The notes beneath the pieces were generated by a model. The model saw only the letters and a program-made list of their open reading frames with translations, had not been told where the DNA came from and made no database searches. The position numbers were made by a program, and so were the translations under genes. Shown one piece after another: positions 37,477 through 45,338 of a stretch of DNA of 64,000 nt. This DNA is from Microbacterium sp. Root180 (GTDB lineage Bacteria; Actinomycetota; Actinomycetes; Actinomycetales; Microbacteriaceae), in the NCBI RefSeq assembly GCF_001428485.1, contig NZ_LMHS01000001.1, forward strand, positions 496,404-560,403, in the 5' to 3' direction. Each line of letters opens with the position of its first letter. The first letter of the stretch is position 1.

Positions 37477-39026
37477 AAGCGTCCCCCCGTCGCCGTGCCC
37501 ATCGCGTCGTCGCCGTCGTGGCGGCGATTGCGGCGGCATCCCTCGCCCTGAGCGGGTGCCTCTACGCGATGATCCCGGAGGAGGCGGTGTCGACCTCGAG
37601 TCCCGCACCCGACACCGCGGGCGTGCCGGAGGAGCTGCTGCCGTACTACGAGCAGGAGCTCGACTGGACCGCGTGCGACGAGGGCCTCGACTGCACGACC
37701 GTGACGGCGCCCCTGGACTGGGCGGATCCCTCGAAGGGCGAGCTCGAGCTGTCGGTGATCCGCAGCCGCGCCGCGGGCGGCGACCCGATCGGCTCGCTCA
37801 TCACCAACCCCGGCGGCCCGGGCGTGAGCGGCGTGGGGCTGATCCGCGACTCGCTGACCTTCGCCGTGGGGGAGCCGCTGCGCGAGCAGTTCGACGTCAT
37901 CGGCTTCGACCCTCGCGGCGTGGGCGAGTCGACCGCCGTCACGTGCTTCGACGACGCCGACATGGACGCCTACCTGTACGAGATCCCCGAGAACGAACGC
38001 GGGACGGATGCCTGGTCCGACGAGCTCCTCGAGCGGCACGCGGCCTTCGCCGAGGCCTGCGACGCGAACAGCGACGGCATCCTTCCGTACATCACCACGA
38101 CGAACTCGGCGCGCGACATCGATCTGCTGCGGGCGGTGCTCGGCGACAGCGCGCTGAACTACCTCGGCTACTCGTACGGCACCTTCCTCGGTGCGACCTA
38201 CGCCGAGCTCTACCCCGACAAGGTCGGGCGCCTCGTGCTCGACGGCGCGGTGGACCCGGCGATCTCGGGCGTCGAGATGAACGTGACCCAGGGCATCGGC
38301 TTCGAGTCGGCACTGCGCGCGTACATGGCCGACTGCCTCGAGAGCAGCGAGTGCCCCTTCCGAGGCTCGGTCGACGACGCGATGGCCGACCTCGGGGCGC
38401 TGCTGGCGTCGGTGGACCGCGACCCGCTCCCGGCGGCCGACGGGCGTGAGCTGGGCGCGGATTCGCTCCTCACGGCGATCGTGGCGGCCCTCTACTCGCA
38501 GGAGAGCTGGGAGTACCTCACCCTGGCCCTCGACGGTGCCCTCCAGGGCGACCCCGAGACGGCGTTCCTCCTCGCCGACTTCTACAACAACCGCGAGAAC
38601 GGCAGCTACGTCGGCAACCAGACCGAGGCGTTCCGGGCGTACAACTGCATGGACTACCCCGTCGATGCCACCGAGGCCGACATCGCGGCGGCCAAGGAGC
38701 ACCTGGCGGCCGAGGCGCCGACGGTCGCACCGTACTGGTTCGGCCCCGATTCCTGTGAGGTCTGGCCGTATCCCCCGACCGGTGAGCGCGGAGAGATCAC
38801 GGCCGAGGGTGCCGCGCCCATCGTCGTCGTCGGCACCACGAACGACCCGGCGACGCCGTACGAGTGGTCGGTGGCACTCGCCGAGCAGCTGTCCTCCGGC
38901 GTGCTCATCACCCGTCAGGGCGAGGGCCACACCGGCTACAACAAGGGGAGCGACTGCGTCGACGACGCGGTCGAGAGGTACCTGCTCGACGGCACCGTGC
39001 CGGAGGACGGTCTCACCTGCGGGTGA
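37473..39026 (+). CDS. Secreted alpha/beta-hydrolase lipoprotein (TAP-like peptidase)
   Basis: The 517-residue protein has a lipoprotein signal (AAASLALSGC), then an alpha/beta-hydrolase core: oxyanion region NPGGPGVSG, nucleophile elbow GYSYGT, the acid in VVGTTNDPATPYEW and histidine in GEGHTGY, with a C-terminal TAP-like domain. This architecture is that of Streptomyces SlpD/E-type tripeptidyl aminopeptidases and of mycobacterial CaeA-like hydrolases. It is anchored on the outer face of the membrane. The GTG overlaps the holB stop (GTGA). Confidence 0.92.
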   Translation: MKASPRRRAHRVVAVVAAIAAASLALSGCLYAMIPEEAVSTSSPAPDTAGVPEELLPYYEQELDWTACDEGLDCTTVTAPLDWADPSKGELELSVIRSRAAGGDPIGSLITNPGGPGVSGVGLIRDSLTFAVGEPLREQFDVIGFDPRGVGESTAVTCFDDADMDAYLYEIPENERGTDAWSDELLERHAAFAEACDANSDGILPYITTTNSARDIDLLRAVLGDSALNYLGYSYGTFLGATYAELYPDKVGRLVLDGAVDPAISGVEMNVTQGIGFESALRAYMADCLESSECPFRGSVDDAMADLGALLASVDRDPLPAADGRELGADSLLTAIVAALYSQESWEYLTLALDGALQGDPETAFLLADFYNNRENGSYVGNQTEAFRAYNCMDYPVDATEADIAAAKEHLAAEAPTVAPYWFGPDSCEVWPYPPTGERGEITAEGAAPIVVVGTTNDPATPYEWSVALAEQLSSGVLITRQGEGHTGYNKGSDCVDDAVERYLLDGTVPEDGLTCG

Positions 39027-39124
39027 GCGGTCCCCGCAGTCACGTCGAGAGGCGTCGGGGCGTGTTCGCGAGCGCTCCCGTGACCCTGTAAGATCGTTGA
39101 TCGTGCATCGCGCAAGCGAAGCGC

Positions 39125-39197
39125 GCCACCTTAGCTCAGTCGGCAGAGCGATTCACTCGTAATGAATAGGTCAAGGGTTCGATTCCCTTAGGTGGCT
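39125..39197 (+). tRNA. tRNA-Thr (anticodon CGT)
   Basis: 73 nt with acceptor GCCACCT/AGGTGGC and discriminator T, D-arm GCTC..GAGC, anticodon loop CTCGTAA between ATTCA and TGAAT, and T-loop TTCGATT. No encoded CCA. TAAGAT about 36 nt upstream may be its -10. Confidence 0.96.
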
Positions 39198-39207
39198 CGA
39201 ACCGGAG

Positions 39208-39232
39208 ACGGCCGCCCGCGGCGGCCGTTTTC
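39208..39232 (+). terminator. Terminator of tRNA-Thr
   Basis: ACGGCCGCC-CGC-GGCGGCCGT forms a 9-bp stem followed by TTTTCC, 10 nt after the tRNA. Confidence 0.85.
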
Positions 39233-39257
39233 CGTATCCGCTCAGGATGAGGAGCCG

Positions 39258-39653
39258 ATGGATTCCGCGATCGACGCCCTGGTGGAGATCTTCTCCTGGG
39301 TCGGCTTCGCCGTCGGGGCACTGGTCGCCGGAATCGCGCTCATCATGTACCTCCTCGACGGCACCTGGCTGCCCGCACGCGGTGTCATCGAGGACTCCGA
39401 GCACGGCCGCATGGTGCGCTGGTTCGACGAGGACGGCGGGGTGAACGAAGCCCACCTGTCGCACGAGCAGGAGCACGAGCTCGCCGGCAAGGACATGGCC
39501 GACATCTTCTACCGTCGGGGCGCGCGCGGGCGCATGCGCCTCACGCAGGGATCCCCGGCCGTGCGCGCGGTCGCCTACCTGGCAGGCGGGCTCATCGGCA
39601 TCGGCGTGCTCGCGATCGTCGTCTCGGGCGTCTTGCTCTTCGCCCGCGGCTGA
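39258..39653 (+). CDS. Two-helix membrane protein, unknown function
   Basis: The 131-residue protein has helices at about residues 9-32 (VEIFSWVGFAVGALVAGIALIMYLL) and 105-128, with a hydrophilic middle (MVRWFDEDGGVNEAHLSHEQEHELAGKDMADIFYRRG) facing one side. The ATG at 39258 follows GAGGAG; an upstream ATG overlaps the tRNA and is rejected. Conserved-looking in actinobacteria but the family is not recognised. Confidence 0.75.
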   Translation: MDSAIDALVEIFSWVGFAVGALVAGIALIMYLLDGTWLPARGVIEDSEHGRMVRWFDEDGGVNEAHLSHEQEHELAGKDMADIFYRRGARGRMRLTQGSPAVRAVAYLAGGLIGIGVLAIVVSGVLLFARG

Positions 39654-39671
39654 GCGCTCCGCTCGGCGACG

Positions 39672-40625
39672 TCACCCGAGGGCCAGCATCCCGCCGGCCA
39701 CGAGCGCGAGTGCGAGACCTGCCCACTGCACGCCCGCAACCCGCTCGCGCAGCACGACGGCCGCCAGCAGGATCGTCCCCGCCGGATACAGGGCGGTCAG
39801 CGCTGACACGATCGAGAGGTCGCCGCCACGCAGCGCGAGCAGCGTGAGCGCATTGGCGGCGGCGTCCACGATCCCGCACGTCGCTGCGAGCAGCCACGCC
39901 TGTGCGACGGAGGGCACCGGGGTGGGGTGCGTCGCGTCGGCGTGCTCGAGGTCGGCGTGGCCCGTGGGGGTGACGCCGATTCCGACGCCAGGAGTGAGGA
40001 CGGATGCCGCGCCCCGCCCGCGCCGGACCGCCGCCAGCACCAGCACTCCGACCGCGATGCCGGCGACGACGAAGGTGGTCGATCGGCTCAGAATCAGCGG
40101 CACGAGGCCGCTGGTGCTCGAGGTCTGATCGATCACGATGAGGAATCCGCCGATCGCGACGCCGGCTCCCACGGCCATCAGCAGGCCTCCGATGCGGGGC
40201 CGCACGACTTTCTCGCCGGGGATGAACCCGACCAACACGACGGCCACCACCGCGACGGCGAGGCCGGCGTAGGCGACGGGGGAGAGGGTCTCGCCGTCGA
40301 CGAGCAGGCCCCACAGCATCGGCGCGATGGCGGAGACCACGGCGGTCAGCGGCGACAGGATGCTCATCGGCCCGATCGCGAGGCACGCGTAGAGCAGGAC
40401 GATCGCGAGCGCGCCGAACCCGCCGGCGAGCACGCCCCAGGCGAGGTCTTCCAGTGTCCACGTCCCGCCGATGAACGGCTGCACGATCGCGAGCGCGAGG
40501 AGTCCGGAGACGGCCGTGACCGCAGTGACGACGATCGACCTCAGTCGCTTGGCTGCCAGGCCACCGAGGAAGTCGGCCGCCCCGTAGATGAGGGCGCCGA
40601 CGAGCGCGAGCAGTGCGGAAATCAT
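39672..40625 (-). CDS. EamA/DMT-family transporter
   Basis: About 317 residues with ten hydrophobic helices in two EamA repeats (LLALVGALIYGAADFLGGLAAKRL; the second repeat from VAQAWLLAATCGIVDAAANALTLLAL) and a longer central hydrophilic loop with several histidines and acids (HADLEHADATHPTPVP). The ATG at 40625 is chosen over 40637 because TATGCT sits 13 nt upstream. Substrate unknown. Divergent from the MMPL exporter. Confidence 0.85.
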   Translation of the reverse strand: MISALLALVGALIYGAADFLGGLAAKRLRSIVVTAVTAVSGLLALAIVQPFIGGTWTLEDLAWGVLAGGFGALAIVLLYACLAIGPMSILSPLTAVVSAIAPMLWGLLVDGETLSPVAYAGLAVAVVAVVLVGFIPGEKVVRPRIGGLLMAVGAGVAIGGFLIVIDQTSSTSGLVPLILSRSTTFVVAGIAVGVLVLAAVRRGRGAASVLTPGVGIGVTPTGHADLEHADATHPTPVPSVAQAWLLAATCGIVDAAANALTLLALRGGDLSIVSALTALYPAGTILLAAVVLRERVAGVQWAGLALALVAGGMLALG

Positions 40626-40661
40626 CGCTCTCAGCATATGGACGTCGCGGTGCGGCCATTT

Positions 40662-40678
40662 CGCTAGCTAAGCTAGCG
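40662..40678. promoter_or_regulatory. Perfect palindrome over the MMPL-gene promoter
   Basis: CGCTAGCT-A-AGCTAGCG has 8-bp arms around one base and ends 2 bp before the ATG at 40681. The -10-like TAAGCT (40669-40674), exactly 12 nt before that ATG, lies at its centre, so a bound repressor would block RNA polymerase. Form and place suggest a MarR/TetR-type operator; no such gene is adjacent. Confidence 0.75.
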
Positions 40679-40680
40679 AT

Positions 40681-42981
40681 ATGGCTACCCCCCACCACGC
40701 CCGGAGTACGCCCACCCGCTGGCTCCGGATCGGAATCCCCGCTCTCCTCGTGCTGGTGTGGCTCGTTGTCGGATCGATCGGCGGACCCTATTTCGGGAAG
40801 GTCGATCAGGTCTCCTCCAACGACCGCTCGTCGTTCCTTCCGGAGAGCGCCGACGCGACGCAGGTGAACGAGCGCCTGCCGGACTTCCTCGGGGACGACA
40901 GCATCCCGGCGGTGGTGGTCGTCACGGGCGACGGCGAGCTCACCGAGGACCAGCTGGCCGACGTCCAGACGCTGGCCGACGACATCGCCGAGGTCCCCGG
41001 CGTGCTCGAGGGCGTGTCGCCCGCGATCGTCTCGGAGGACGGTGAAGCGGCTCAGCTGTTCGTGCCGGTCGACGCCTCGGGCGAGGTCGCCGAGATCGTC
41101 GACGAGATCCGCACCCTCGTGGACGACGATCTCGCCAGCCCTCTCGAGGGCTGGGTCACCGGGCCGGCGGGCTTCACCGCCGATCTCGTCGCCGGATTCC
41201 TCGGGATCGACGGGCTGCTCCTCGCCGTCGCGCTCATCGCGGTCTTCGTGATCCTGGTGATCGTCTACCGCTCGCCGCTGCTGCCCGTACTCGTGCTGCT
41301 GACCTCGGTCTTCGCCCTGTGCGTCGCGCTGCTCACGGTCTGGTGGCTCGCCTACGCAGGCATCTTCGTGCTCAACGGGCAGGTGCAGGGAATCCTCTTC
41401 ATCCTCGTGATCGGTGCCGCGACCGACTACGCGCTGCTCTACGTGGCGCGGTTCCGCGAGGCCGTCGCCGACGGTGACAGACGGTGGGATGCCACGGTCC
41501 GCGCGTGGCGCGGATCGTTCGAGCCCATCCTGGCCTCAGGCGGCACCGTCATCGCGGGACTCCTCTGTCTCCTGCTCTCCGACCTCGCGACGAACCGCGC
41601 GCTCGGCCCGATCGCCTCGATCGGCATCGCGTTCTCGGTGCTGTCCGCCTTGACCTTCCTTCCCGCGCTGCTCGCGCTGTTCGGGCGCGCGGCGTTCTGG
41701 CCGTTCATCCCGAAGGCGCCGATCGCCACGATCCCCGACGACCTCACGCAGCCCGTGAAGGGTCTCTGGCCGCGCCAGGCGCGGTTCATCGCCCGCCACG
41801 CGCGCGCCGTCTGGGTGATCTGCACCGTCGTCCTGCTGGTCGGCGCCTTGGGCATCACCCAGCTGAAGGCCGATGGGGTCCCCTCGAGCGACCTGGTGCT
41901 CGGGCAGTCCGAGGCGCGCGACGGTCAGGCGGTCCTGGCCGAGCACTTCCCGGCCGGTTCCGGCAGCCCTGTGTATGTGATCGTCCCCGAAGAGGAGCTC
42001 GCCGGAGCCGTCGAGGTGCTCGACGGCAGCGACGGGATCGAATCGGTGGCCGTGGCGTCCGAGGACTCGCCCACGGGTCAGGCGAGCGTCGAGCTCGAGA
42101 GCGGCGAGCCGGTGTTCACGGCGGTCGGCGCGCCGGGAACTCCCGCCCCCACGCCGACCGTGTCGGCAGGTGATGTCCTCGTGATCGGGACGCTCACCGA
42201 CGCCGCCGACTCCGTCGCTGCGGAGGACACCGTCCGCGAGCTGCGCACCGACCTCGATGAGGCGCTCGGCGCGGGGACGGCGATCGTCGGCGGCGAGACG
42301 GCGACCGACATCGATTCGAACGACACGTCGATCCGCGACCGCACGGTGATCATCCCGGTGATCCTCGCCGTGATCCTGCTGATCCTGATGCTGCTGCTGC
42401 GTTCGATCCTCGCGCCCGTGGTGCTGATCGCGACGGTGATCCTCTCGTTCGCGACGGCGCTCGGCGTCGCCGCGCTCGTCTTCGACGGCGTCTTCGCCTT
42501 CCCCGGCGCAGACCCCGCTGTGCCCCTGTACGGGTTCGTCTTCCTCGTGGCGCTGGGAGTGGACTACAACATCTTCCTGATGTCGAGGGTGCGCGAGGAG
42601 TCCCTCGTGCACGGCACCAGGCGCGGCATCCTGCGCGGACTCGTGGCCACGGGCGGCGTCATCACTTCGGCCGGCCTCGTGCTCGCCGCGACCTTCGCCG
42701 CACTCGGGGTCATCCCGATCCTCTTCCTCGCCCAGATCGCGTTCATCGTCGCCTTCGGCGTCCTGCTGGACACGTTCGTCGTGCGCTCCCTCCTGGTGCC
42801 GGCGCTCTCGTACGACATCGGACGGGCGATCTGGTGGCCGTCCAGGCTGTGGCGCGACGGCGTGGAGAAGACGGCGGATGCCGCGCCCCGCGGCCCCGCA
42901 GCCGAAGACTCGAGCGAGCTGGTCGCCGAGGACGGGCATCCACTCACCCGGGAGGAGTACAGGCGTACGCTCGACTCATGA
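40681..42981 (+). CDS. MMPL/RND-family membrane exporter
   Basis: The 766-residue protein has the RND/MMPL layout: helix 1 (IGIPALLVLVWLVVGSIGG), an extracytoplasmic domain, helices 2-6 (residues 175-345) with GAATDYALLYVARFREA, a second extracytoplasmic domain, and helices 8-12 with FLVALGVDYNIFLMSRVREE, both holding the Asp-Tyr pair of proton translocation. It probably exports drugs or lipids. It appears leaderless and overlaps the nicotinamidase gene by ATGA. Confidence 0.93.
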   Translation: MATPHHARSTPTRWLRIGIPALLVLVWLVVGSIGGPYFGKVDQVSSNDRSSFLPESADATQVNERLPDFLGDDSIPAVVVVTGDGELTEDQLADVQTLADDIAEVPGVLEGVSPAIVSEDGEAAQLFVPVDASGEVAEIVDEIRTLVDDDLASPLEGWVTGPAGFTADLVAGFLGIDGLLLAVALIAVFVILVIVYRSPLLPVLVLLTSVFALCVALLTVWWLAYAGIFVLNGQVQGILFILVIGAATDYALLYVARFREAVADGDRRWDATVRAWRGSFEPILASGGTVIAGLLCLLLSDLATNRALGPIASIGIAFSVLSALTFLPALLALFGRAAFWPFIPKAPIATIPDDLTQPVKGLWPRQARFIARHARAVWVICTVVLLVGALGITQLKADGVPSSDLVLGQSEARDGQAVLAEHFPAGSGSPVYVIVPEEELAGAVEVLDGSDGIESVAVASEDSPTGQASVELESGEPVFTAVGAPGTPAPTPTVSAGDVLVIGTLTDAADSVAAEDTVRELRTDLDEALGAGTAIVGGETATDIDSNDTSIRDRTVIIPVILAVILLILMLLLRSILAPVVLIATVILSFATALGVAALVFDGVFAFPGADPAVPLYGFVFLVALGVDYNIFLMSRVREESLVHGTRRGILRGLVATGGVITSAGLVLAATFAALGVIPILFLAQIAFIVAFGVLLDTFVVRSLLVPALSYDIGRAIWWPSRLWRDGVEKTADAAPRGPAAEDSSELVAEDGHPLTREEYRRTLDS

Positions 42982-43556
42982 GCAAGGCGCTGTTCATCGT
43001 CGACGTCCAGAACGACTTCACCGAGGGCGGTGCGCTCGGCGTCGAAGGCGGAGACGCCGTGGCCGAGCGGATCACCGGGTTCCTCGCGACGCACGCCGAG
43101 GACTACGCCGTGATCGTGGCCTCCCGCGACTGGCACGACGCGCACAACGACAACGGCGGGCACTTCCACCCGGAGCCCGACTTCATCGACTCGTGGCCCG
43201 TGCACTGCGTGAGCGGCACCGAGGGCGCCGAGTACGACCCCGCACTCGACACCGCCGCGGTGACCCACCACGTCAAGAAGGGCCAGGGCCGCCCGGCCTA
43301 CTCGCTCTTCGAAGGAACGACCGACGACGGCGAGACGGTGGCGCACCTGCTCGAAGTGCACGGCGTGGTCGACGTCGACATCGCCGGCATCGCGACCGAC
43401 TACTGTGTGCGGGCATCGGCGCTCGACGCGATCGAGCACGGCCGCCACGTGCGGATCCTGACCGACCTCGTCGCGGGAGTCGCGGCCGAATCGAGCGACG
43501 CCGCGCTCGCCGAGCTCGCCCACGCCGGCGCCGAGCTCGCGGCCTCCGGTGTCTGA
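42978..43556 (+). CDS. pncA: Nicotinamidase (isochorismatase family)
   Basis: Converts nicotinamide to nicotinate for NAD salvage. The 192-residue protein has catalytic Asp in FIVDVQNDF, the metal site SRDWHDAHN..HFH, Lys in VKKGQ and the nucleophile Cys in IATDYCVRASALDA. The metal-site DWHxxxH separates nicotinamidases from other isochorismatase-fold hydrolases. Translationally coupled to the MMPL gene upstream and overlapping the GNAT gene by 8 nt. Confidence 0.9.
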   Translation: MSKALFIVDVQNDFTEGGALGVEGGDAVAERITGFLATHAEDYAVIVASRDWHDAHNDNGGHFHPEPDFIDSWPVHCVSGTEGAEYDPALDTAAVTHHVKKGQGRPAYSLFEGTTDDGETVAHLLEVHGVVDVDIAGIATDYCVRASALDAIEHGRHVRILTDLVAGVAAESSDAALAELAHAGAELAASGV

Positions 43557-44094
43557 CGCCCCGGTCCGCGTCCGTCGTGTGCTCGCGACCGAAGGGGAGC
43601 GGCTGCGCGCGCTGCGGCTCGAGGCGCTGCAGGATGCTGCGGCCGGGATCGCCTTCCTCGACACCTACGAATCCGCGGCCGCACGACCGGGTTCGTTCTG
43701 GGACGAACGCGCCGTCGGCGCCGCGCTGACCTCGTCGACGGCCCAGTTCGTCGCGGAACTCGGATCCGCGTGGGTGGGAACGGCGACGATCCTCGTGCCC
43801 GAGCCGGCTCTGCCCGACTACTTCGGACGCGTCCGTGAGGCGGGGACCGCGCTGCTCGTCGCCGTCTACGTCGCTCCGCAGCATCGCGGTCGCGGCATCC
43901 TCGCGCGGCTGATCGACGCGGGTGCCGCGTGGGCGGGCGCGCAGGGCTGCGGCATCCTGTTCCTCGACGTCCACGAGGAGAACGCCCGCGCCCGCGCCGC
44001 GTACACCCGGCTGGGCTTCACGGCCACCGGACGGACCATCGACGGCCAGAACGGCCGCGAGCTCGAGATGTCGCGGACGCTCGGCGATGCCTGA
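43549..44094 (+). CDS. GNAT-family N-acetyltransferase
   Basis: The 181-residue protein has the acetyl-CoA-binding motif A in LVAVYVAPQHRGRGILARLIDA (R/Q-x-x-G-x-G/A as QHRGRG) and motif B in FLDVHEENARARAAYTRLGFTATG. Substrate unknown. The GTG start overlaps the pncA stop by 8 nt, and its end overlaps the AlkD-like gene by 8 nt. Confidence 0.9.
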   Translation: MSDAPVRVRRVLATEGERLRALRLEALQDAAAGIAFLDTYESAAARPGSFWDERAVGAALTSSTAQFVAELGSAWVGTATILVPEPALPDYFGRVREAGTALLVAVYVAPQHRGRGILARLIDAGAAWAGAQGCGILFLDVHEENARARAAYTRLGFTATGRTIDGQNGRELEMSRTLGDA

Positions 44095-44743
44095 GCCGAC
44101 CGCGGCCGCGGTCCGTGCCCGGCTCGAGGCTGCGGCATCCGTCGACGAGGCCGTCAGGACGCGCAAGCGCCTGACGGACGACCGCACCGAGGTCATCGGC
44201 GTGCGCATGGGCACGGTCTTCGACATCGCGAAGGACTTCGAGCGGATGCCGCTGGCCGAGGTCGATCGGCTGTTGGACTCCGACGCCTACGAGTTGCGGA
44301 TGGTCGCGGTGTCGATTCTCGACTTCCGGGCGCGGCGTAAGGGCGCGGACCGGCAGGCGCTCTACGAGCTGTGGATGCGGCGGATCGACCGCATCGACAC
44401 GTGGGACCTCATCGACAGGTCGGCGCCGCGGGTGATCGGGTGGTACCTCCTGGACCGTCCGCGCGATGTGCTGTTCGAGCTCGCGCGCTCCACCGACCGA
44501 TGGCACAGGCGGGCGGCGATCACCGCGGCGTTCTGGATCATCCGCGCGGGCGATCTCGACGATCCGCTCGCGCTGTGCGAGCTGCTCGCGGCCGACCCCG
44601 AGGCGTACGTGCAGAACAACGTCGGCGTCGCGCTGCGCGAGATCGGGCGGATCGACCCGGGTCGTCTCGAGCAGTTCCTCGCACGGCGGGGAGCGGATCT
44701 GACGGCGCACGCTCGGCGCACGGCTCGCTCCGCCCTGATCTGA
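44087..44743 (+). CDS. DNA alkylation repair (AlkD-like HEAT-repeat) protein
   Basis: The 218-residue all-helical protein resembles the DNA alkylation repair family: IGVRMGTVFDIAKDF, DSDAYELRMVAVSILDFRARRKG, then WDLIDRSAPRVIGWYLLDRP and RAAITAAFWIIRAGD. Members such as AlkD excise bulky or cationic alkylated bases. No signal peptide. Last gene of a four-gene overlapping operon with MMPL, pncA and GNAT. Confidence 0.82.
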   Translation: MPEPTAAAVRARLEAAASVDEAVRTRKRLTDDRTEVIGVRMGTVFDIAKDFERMPLAEVDRLLDSDAYELRMVAVSILDFRARRKGADRQALYELWMRRIDRIDTWDLIDRSAPRVIGWYLLDRPRDVLFELARSTDRWHRRAAITAAFWIIRAGDLDDPLALCELLAADPEAYVQNNVGVALREIGRIDPGRLEQFLARRGADLTAHARRTARSALI

Positions 44744-44780
44744 CCGCCGGCAATGTCGGGAGCGGGGGGTAGAAACGGTG

Positions 44781-44852
44781 TGCCCCCGGAGAATTACGAT
44801 ATCTCGACCCACCGGTTAAAAGCCGGTTGCTCTGCCTCTGAGCTACGGGGGC
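44781..44852 (-). tRNA. tRNA-Lys-like gene (anticodon TTT) with aberrant T-arm
   Basis: 72 nt with perfect acceptor (GCCCCCG/CGGGGGC, discriminator A), D-arm (GCTC/GAGC) and anticodon arm (ACCGG-CTTTTAA-CCGGT). The T-arm is abnormal: stem GAGAT/TTCTC has a T-T mismatch at the 53-61 pair, and the loop reads ATCGTAA instead of TTCRANN, so T54 and A58 are both changed. It may be a decayed or specialised tRNA. It is divergent from the HNH gene 18 nt away. Confidence 0.72.
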
Positions 44853-44870
44853 GGGAGGAGCCCGAGCGAC

Positions 44871-45329
44871 ATGACAAGACTCTGCGGCACCTGTCGGAAG
44901 TCTAAGCCACTCGCGGATTTCAACCGAAAGGCGGCACGGGCGGATGGGCTCCAGGAAGTCTGCCGAGAGTGCAATCGTGCATCTTCGAGGGAGTACTACG
45001 CCCGCAATCGGGAGCAGCACGTGCGCATCGTCGTCGAGCGGACGGCGAGGCGGCGCAGGGAGGCGAAGGAGTTCCTCGTCGCCTATCTGCGCGAGCACCC
45101 GTGCATCGACTGTGGGTTGGCCGATCTTCGCGTCCTGGACTTCGACCATCGACCGGGCAGTGCCAAGCGCAACGAGGTCATGGCGATGGTGAAGGACGGG
45201 TTCAGCATTCGGAAGCTCTCCGAGGAGATCGCCAAGTGCGACGTGCGGTGCCGCAACTGCCATGCGATCGTCACGTTGGAACGCGGGGGTGATAACTGGC
45301 GCTCACGCGCGATGGAGTCGAATACGTGA
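44871..45329 (+). CDS. HNH-endonuclease-like zinc protein
   Basis: The 152-residue protein has N-terminal CGTC..CREC zinc ligands, a basic helical middle, then CIDCG, LRVLDFDHRPGSAKRNEVMAMV and CDVRCRNCHAIVT. FDH..CRNCH is the HNH-type arrangement of a family common in phages and mobile elements. It has lower GC and less biased codons than its neighbours, consistent with horizontal acquisition. It lies directly beside the odd tRNA-Lys, a typical landing site for mobile DNA. Enzymatic activity not certain. Confidence 0.8.
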   Translation: MTRLCGTCRKSKPLADFNRKAARADGLQEVCRECNRASSREYYARNREQHVRIVVERTARRRREAKEFLVAYLREHPCIDCGLADLRVLDFDHRPGSAKRNEVMAMVKDGFSIRKLSEEIAKCDVRCRNCHAIVTLERGGDNWRSRAMESNT

Positions 45330-45338
45330 GCGCACCGC

